From Methylococcaceae bacterium UBA7658 (GTDB taxonomy: Bacteria; Pseudomonadota; Gammaproteobacteria; Methylococcales; Methylomonadaceae), in NCBI GenBank assembly GCA_002483425.1, contig DLHW01000071.1, positions 1 through 10,783 on the forward strand: a stretch of 10,783 bases of DNA, given 5' to 3'. Under the pieces are notes generated by a model, which saw nothing but the letters and a program-made list of their open reading frames with translations, searched no databases and was not told the DNA's origin. Position numbers and translations under genes: made by a program. Each line of letters starts with the position of its first letter. Within the stretch, counting starts at the first letter, position 1. Shown here piece after piece: positions 7,674 through 10,783 of the stretch.

Positions 7674-8462
7674 ATGACTGTCAGTTCGTATCGAACCATT
7701 TGGATTTCCGATCTGCATTTGGGATCTACTCAATGTCAGGCCGATGTTTTGCTCGATTTTCTGAAGCACAACGAAAGTGAAAAACTATACTTGGTCGGCG
7801 ATATTATCGATTTTTGGTCGCTCTCGAAAAAGATGTATTGGCCGAGGGAACACAATACGGTCATTCAAAAAGTGTTGCGTAAGGCGCGACACGGCACTCA
7901 AGTCATCTATGTGCCTGGTAATCATGATGAAAATGTCAGAGATTACGACGGTTATGTATTTGGCGATATCACAGTCAAAATTACCGATATTCATACAACC
8001 GTATCCGGCAAAAAATTCTTGATCGTTCATGGTGACGAGTACGACACCATTGCCCGGTATCATAAGTGGATCGCCAAGCTGGGTAGTAAAGGCTATGATT
8101 TTTTGATTGAAATTAACCGGGTGCTCAAGTTTTTCAAGCGTTTATTAGGCATTCAGTCGCAATTTTCCTTGGCCGGTTATGTCAAGTTTAAGGTAAAGAA
8201 CATCGTCCAGTTTATTTCCGATTATGAAGAGAGCATCGTAACAACTTTAAAAGACGAAGGCGTGGACGGTGTAATTTGCGGACATATTCATCATGCGGAA
8301 ATCAAGGATATCGGCGGCTTTCTTTACGTTAACACCGGCGATTTCGTGGAAAGCTGCACGGCCATCGTGGAACATTTTAACGGTTCTCTGGAGCTTGTCA
8401 GATGGTTAGAAACCAAAACCGCCTTAAGTTTCGAGGCTTTGGAAGCTAATCTTTCCAATTAA
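7674..8462 (+). CDS. LpxH/PlcP-like calcineurin-type metallophosphoesterase
   Basis: This is a two-metal phosphoesterase of the calcineurin superfamily. Such proteins are often annotated as UDP-2,3-diacylglucosamine diphosphatase (LpxH, lipid A synthesis). The 262-residue sequence carries every metal motif in order: DLH (D13, H15), GDIID (D43), GNHDE (N83, H84), HGDEYD (H119) and GHIHH (H204, H206). Several stretches (YWPREHNTVIQKVLRKAR at 55-72, the region KLGSKGYDFLIEINRVLKFF, and VESCTAIVEHFNG at 225-237) resemble PlcP, the alphaproteobacterial phospholipase C that strips headgroups during phosphate starvation, more than classical LpxH; this is from memory and not aligned. Either way it should act on lipid phosphodiester or pyrophosphate bonds at the inner-membrane surface. 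The start is supported by TAAGG 5 bases upstream and a promoter-like site. LplT follows after 60 bases, which fits a lipid-turnover operon. Confidence 0.88.
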   Translation: MTVSSYRTIWISDLHLGSTQCQADVLLDFLKHNESEKLYLVGDIIDFWSLSKKMYWPREHNTVIQKVLRKARHGTQVIYVPGNHDENVRDYDGYVFGDITVKITDIHTTVSGKKFLIVHGDEYDTIARYHKWIAKLGSKGYDFLIEINRVLKFFKRLLGIQSQFSLAGYVKFKVKNIVQFISDYEESIVTTLKDEGVDGVICGHIHHAEIKDIGGFLYVNTGDFVESCTAIVEHFNGSLELVRWLETKTALSFEALEANLSN

Positions 8463-8522
8463 GTTGCGCGCGGTAATCGCTTAATAATCCTTTTAAATCT
8501 TTCAATCTGGAACCTTAATAAA

Positions 8523-9740
8523 ATGAATCAAGGTTTTTATATCATTTTGGCCGCTCAATTTTTTTCGGCTTTGGGGGATAACACCTTATTATTTGCCGCG
8601 ATCGAGCTGCTCAAAGATCGAGCCGCGCCCGCTTGGCAAATTCCGGTCTTGCAGCAATTTTTCGTTGTGTCTTTTATCGTGCTGGCTCCGTTCGTCGGTC
8701 CTTACGCCGATTCCTTGCCTAAAGGCCAAGTCATGCTGATCAGTAACAGTATAAAAATTGCCGGTTGCTTGGCGTTGCTATTCGGCCTGCATCCATTGCT
8801 GGCTTATGGGTTTGCCGGGGCCGGAGCGGCTTTATATTCGCCTGCCAAATACGGTATTTTGACCGAATACTTGCCCAAAGAACGCTTGGTTTGGGCAAAC
8901 GGTTGGATGGAAGGATTGACGGTAGCGGCCATTATTCTCGGGGCTATTGTTGGGGGAGTGCTGATAGGTCCGAGCTTAGACGAGTATATCGCACAAAATC
9001 CATTAAGCGCCGGTATCGATACCGCGCCTGAATTCGCCATATTAGTCGTATTAGGCGTCTATTTTCTAGCAACTTTATTCAACTTGTTTATCCCGCTTTT
9101 GCCTATCGAACATGCGATGCCCAATTACGACTTGCCTTTCCTATGGGCCGATTTTTGGCGTAATGTAAAACAGTTATGGCGCGACCCCTTAGGGCAGGTC
9201 TCTTTGGCGGTAACGTCGTTATTTTGGGGGGCTGGAACCACTCTGCGTTTCATTATCCTTATTTGGGCCGCTACTCTGCTGAATCTCGATTTACAGCAAG
9301 CCACGCAATTGACGGCTGTGGTCGCGGTCGGATTGGCGATTGGTTCGGCGGTCGCTGCTAAGTGGGTGCCCCTCGGCCATGCCGTGAAGGTATTGCCTTT
9401 GGGAATATTGATGGGTTTTTTTGTGATGGGAATGGCGTGGATTACCGATACAAAAATAGCTATACTGATGCTTGTGCTGATTGGTGTCCTGGCGGGCAGT
9501 TTTGTCATCCCGATGAACGCGTTGCTCCAGCATCGGGGGCATTTACTGATGGGATCGGGACACTCCATAGCTATTCAGAATTTTAATGAAAACGCCAGTA
9601 TTTTGTTGATGCTGGGTGCTTACGCGCTGATGCTCGAAGCCGAATTGCAGGTCACAACAATTGTCGTTTTATTCGGGCTTTTCATCGCCGGAGCCATGGG
9701 TTTTTTGACTAAAATACACGGCCACGACCAGGACGATTAA
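8523..9740 (+). CDS. lplT: Lysophospholipid transporter LplT (MFS)
   Basis: LplT is a major-facilitator protein that flips lysophospholipids, such as lyso-PE, across the inner membrane for re-acylation by Aas. The 405-residue length matches the family (E. coli about 397). Diagnostic stretches are FFSALGDNTLLFAAIELL (13-30), FVGPYADSLPKGQVMLISN (~57-75), YSPAKYGILTEYLPKERL (~104-121) and WANGWMEG just after it. About twelve hydrophobic helices run through the sequence. GGAA at 8509-8512, 10 bases upstream, is the only ribosome-site candidate, so translation may depend partly on the gene before it. In enterobacteria the partner is the acyltransferase Aas, adjacent or fused; here the neighbour is a PlcP/LpxH-like phosphoesterase and no acyltransferase is seen in the window. 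Confidence 0.93.
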   Translation: MNQGFYIILAAQFFSALGDNTLLFAAIELLKDRAAPAWQIPVLQQFFVVSFIVLAPFVGPYADSLPKGQVMLISNSIKIAGCLALLFGLHPLLAYGFAGAGAALYSPAKYGILTEYLPKERLVWANGWMEGLTVAAIILGAIVGGVLIGPSLDEYIAQNPLSAGIDTAPEFAILVVLGVYFLATLFNLFIPLLPIEHAMPNYDLPFLWADFWRNVKQLWRDPLGQVSLAVTSLFWGAGTTLRFIILIWAATLLNLDLQQATQLTAVVAVGLAIGSAVAAKWVPLGHAVKVLPLGILMGFFVMGMAWITDTKIAILMLVLIGVLAGSFVIPMNALLQHRGHLLMGSGHSIAIQNFNENASILLMLGAYALMLEAELQVTTIVVLFGLFIAGAMGFLTKIHGHDQDD

Positions 9741-9797
9741 GTTATCCGAAGTAGTGCCGGAAACTGGGGCAGCAACGAAAATAATTGCGAGAATTTT

Positions 9798-10247
9798 ATG
9801 CCGAGACCTGAAACGCCATCTTTAGCTGCCGATATCATTATAGAATTGACCGATTACCAAAACCGTCCTATCGTGTTGATAGAACGGGCTTTTCCGCCTT
9901 ACGGCTGGGCTATTCCCGGTGGATTCGTAGATGTCGGCGAAAGAGTGGAAAGCGCAGCAATCCGGGAGGCTAAAGAGGAAGTCCAACTGGACGTCAAGCT
10001 GATCACGTTGCTAGGCGTTTATTCCGATCCTAGGAGGGATCAGCGGGGACATACCGTTACCGCGGTGTATGTTGCGGAAGCCGCAGGCGTTCCTGTTGCA
10101 GCGGACGACGCCAAAAATTGCCAAGTATTTAGTATCGACGAATTACCTGCGCCGTTAACTTTCGATCACGGCCAAGTATTGGCTGATTACAAAAATTATC
10201 GCGAAACCGGAAAAGTTACGCCCTTACGTTGCGATCCTGCCGTATAA
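9798..10247 (+). CDS. Nudix hydrolase (ADP-ribose pyrophosphatase-like)
   Basis: Nudix enzymes hydrolyse nucleoside diphosphates linked to another group. The Nudix box is at residues 42-64: G42, E48, then R56-E57-A58, E60-E61. The usual Gly near its end is Gln (Q63), so the box reads REAKEEVQL. The catalytic Glu residues are intact. The stretch YSDPRRDQRGHTVTAVY (75-91) is typical of the ADP-ribose pyrophosphatase or 8-oxo-dGTP-type group, so either substrate is possible. The 149-residue length is normal. It starts 57 bases after lplT, so it may be the last gene of that operon. A 10-bp inverted repeat (AAACCGGAAA 10204-10213 with TTTCCGGTTT 10260-10269) spans the stop codon. A shorter hairpin (AAACCG 10248-10253 with CGGTTT 10264-10269) could form instead. 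Neither has a T tract. Confidence 0.9.
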   Translation: MPRPETPSLAADIIIELTDYQNRPIVLIERAFPPYGWAIPGGFVDVGERVESAAIREAKEEVQLDVKLITLLGVYSDPRRDQRGHTVTAVYVAEAAGVPVAADDAKNCQVFSIDELPAPLTFDHGQVLADYKNYRETGKVTPLRCDPAV

Positions 10248-10305
10248 AAACCGCTAGGCTTTCCGGTTTGCAGTATAAACGGTCGATATAAGGTAGGTGA
10301 AATGA

Positions 10306-10331
10306 CCGGGCGAGCTTTAAAACCCGCCCGG
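10306..10331 (-). terminator. GC-rich hairpin between convergent genes
   Basis: CCGGGCG (10306-10312) and CGCCCGG (10325-10331) form a perfect 7-bp GC stem with a 12-base loop. It lies 11 bases beyond the acylase stop on the - strand, with TCATTT after it in that direction. It also lies downstream of the Nudix gene. With only a poor T tract it is a probable rather than certain terminator, possibly serving both directions. Confidence 0.45.
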
Positions 10332-10341
10332 ATGATTGCGA

Positions 10342-10653
10342 CTAATTCCTTACTTGATAGGTTCTTAGCTCTGGATCCGAGTTAACTTGACTCCGGCTGT
10401 ACAGGCAAGGCCGCCATTGTTTGTTTGCAAAAATTTCCGTTTGATTGCTGAAGTTAGGCGAATCGGGGTCGGCTGATTGCGAGAAGGAGGTGATGGCGTT
10501 ACACACAGGACCTTTCGGCGTCAATTCCACGGCCATCAAGAATGAGGTGCCGTAATTAACAACATAGCCCGAATCGATCAGCCCGGTGTTGAAGTTAATC
10601 ACCGGCGCGCGCGGGGTGACGGGCAATGGGGTGACGGGCAATAAGGTGTGATT
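10342..10653 (-). pseudogene. C-terminal remnant of a penicillin/AHL acylase family protein
   Basis: About 100 residues on the - strand match the C-terminal end of the Ntn-hydrolase penicillin acylase family (S45), which includes acyl-homoserine-lactone acylases. The telling parts are SGYVVNYGTSFLMAVEL, a following Gly-Pro turn, SFSQSADPDSPNFSNQTEIF and NKQWRPCLYS. Full members have 700-800 residues, with a signal peptide, an alpha subunit and a beta subunit starting with the catalytic Ser; all of that is missing, so the remnant cannot be active. Family-like sequence stops near 10640, at a 15-bp tandem duplication; the same frame then meets TGA at 10654-10656. A TTG at 10639-10641 is the only start and is not believable biologically. 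The 5' part was probably removed or displaced by a rearrangement at this point; it may lie beyond the window edge. The stop codon is TAG at 10342-10344. Confidence 0.8.
10613..10642 (+). repeat. Exact 15-bp tandem duplication
   Basis: GGGGTGACGGGCAAT occurs twice in succession (10613-10627 and 10628-10642). On the - strand it codes for LPVTP twice, in frame, at the upstream end of the acylase remnant. One copy probably belongs to the original gene and the other to a duplication at or next to the breakpoint. Confidence 0.9.
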
Positions 10654-10685
10654 TCACTCAGCTTTTGGCGAAAGTGCGTGAAATC
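10650..10685. repeat. 8-bp perfect inverted repeat at the acylase breakpoint
   Basis: GATTTCAC (10650-10657) and GTGAAATC (10678-10685) are perfect reverse complements separated by 20 bases, with a further CACT/AGTG pairing inside (10656-10659, 10673-10676). It begins just outside the acylase remnant and resembles the palindromic units found at the ends of small mobile or REP-like elements. No family could be named. Confidence 0.5.
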
Positions 10686-10783
10686 GCGCAGTATTCATTT
10701 GTTTGATAATTAATGGATTTTTTTACCCATTGTTATTTAGGAAACTCTGATTAAGTCCTTCGACATCTCAGTACCCAAAGGGC
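10686..10783. other. Non-coding window end, possible mobile-element tip
   Basis: These last bases are AT-rich and then change character at about 10741 (GAAACTCTGATTAAGTCC onward). No reading frame is supported. The position just outside a truncated gene and at the window edge suggests the end of an insertion sequence, but no transposase sequence or matching second end is present, so this is only a guess. Confidence 0.2.

Noticed and set aside
10025..10041. GATCC/GGATC inverted repeat with CCTAGGAGG inside the Nudix gene
   Set aside because: It encodes the conserved SDPRRDQ segment; a chance palindrome from codon use is the simpler explanation.
10484..10495. AAGGAGGTGATG, a perfect-looking ribosome site with ATG on the + strand
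   Set aside because: It lies antisense to the conserved acylase codons for ITSF, the spacing is too short, and the frame ends after 19 codons.

Overview
The window looks like a chromosomal segment from a Gram-negative bacterium. A lipobox lipoprotein, an MscS-type channel, an LplT-type lysophospholipid transporter and an LpxH/PlcP-type phosphoesterase all point to a diderm cell, most likely a gammaproteobacterium. The genus cannot be fixed from sequence alone. Nearly all intact genes lie on the + strand and most encode envelope or membrane proteins. No rRNA, tRNA, CRISPR array, phage gene or complete insertion sequence was seen.

Left part (1-4207): a YbaY/NlpE/META three-domain lipoprotein whose signal peptide is cut by an in-frame TAG and by the window edge; a seven-helix membrane protein of unknown function; and an M20 amidohydrolase of the AbgB type broken by an exact 4-bp tandem duplication (TGCG).

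Middle part (4296-7673): an MscS-family mechanosensitive channel with a periplasmic N-terminal domain, and a MarC-family membrane protein with a signal-peptide-like start. These are followed by about 860 bases without a convincing gene. That gap holds two decayed small hydrophobic reading frames, a cluster of hairpins that could be a structured RNA, and a good sigma70-like promoter at its right end.

Right part (7674-10247): a probable lipid operon of an LpxH/PlcP-like metallophosphoesterase followed by LplT, then a Nudix hydrolase. The phosphoesterase probably removes headgroups from lipids, and LplT flips lysophospholipids inward. Together they suggest phospholipid turnover or remodelling, although the usual LplT partner Aas is not present here.

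Right edge (10248-10783): only the last ~100 residues of a penicillin-acylase/AHL-acylase family protein remain, on the - strand. The remnant starts at a 15-bp tandem duplication beside an 8-bp palindrome, and the final ~100 bases have no coding content and may be the tip of a mobile element.

The common theme is gene decay: at least three recognisable genes (lipoprotein, amidohydrolase, acylase) and two small frames are interrupted in under 11 kb. TAG is the normal stop of four genes here, so amber recoding does not explain the in-frame TAGs. I found no convincing new defence or mobile system. The most interesting items are the 4-bp frameshift, the phosphoesterase-LplT pair, the possible structured RNA and the acylase breakpoint.
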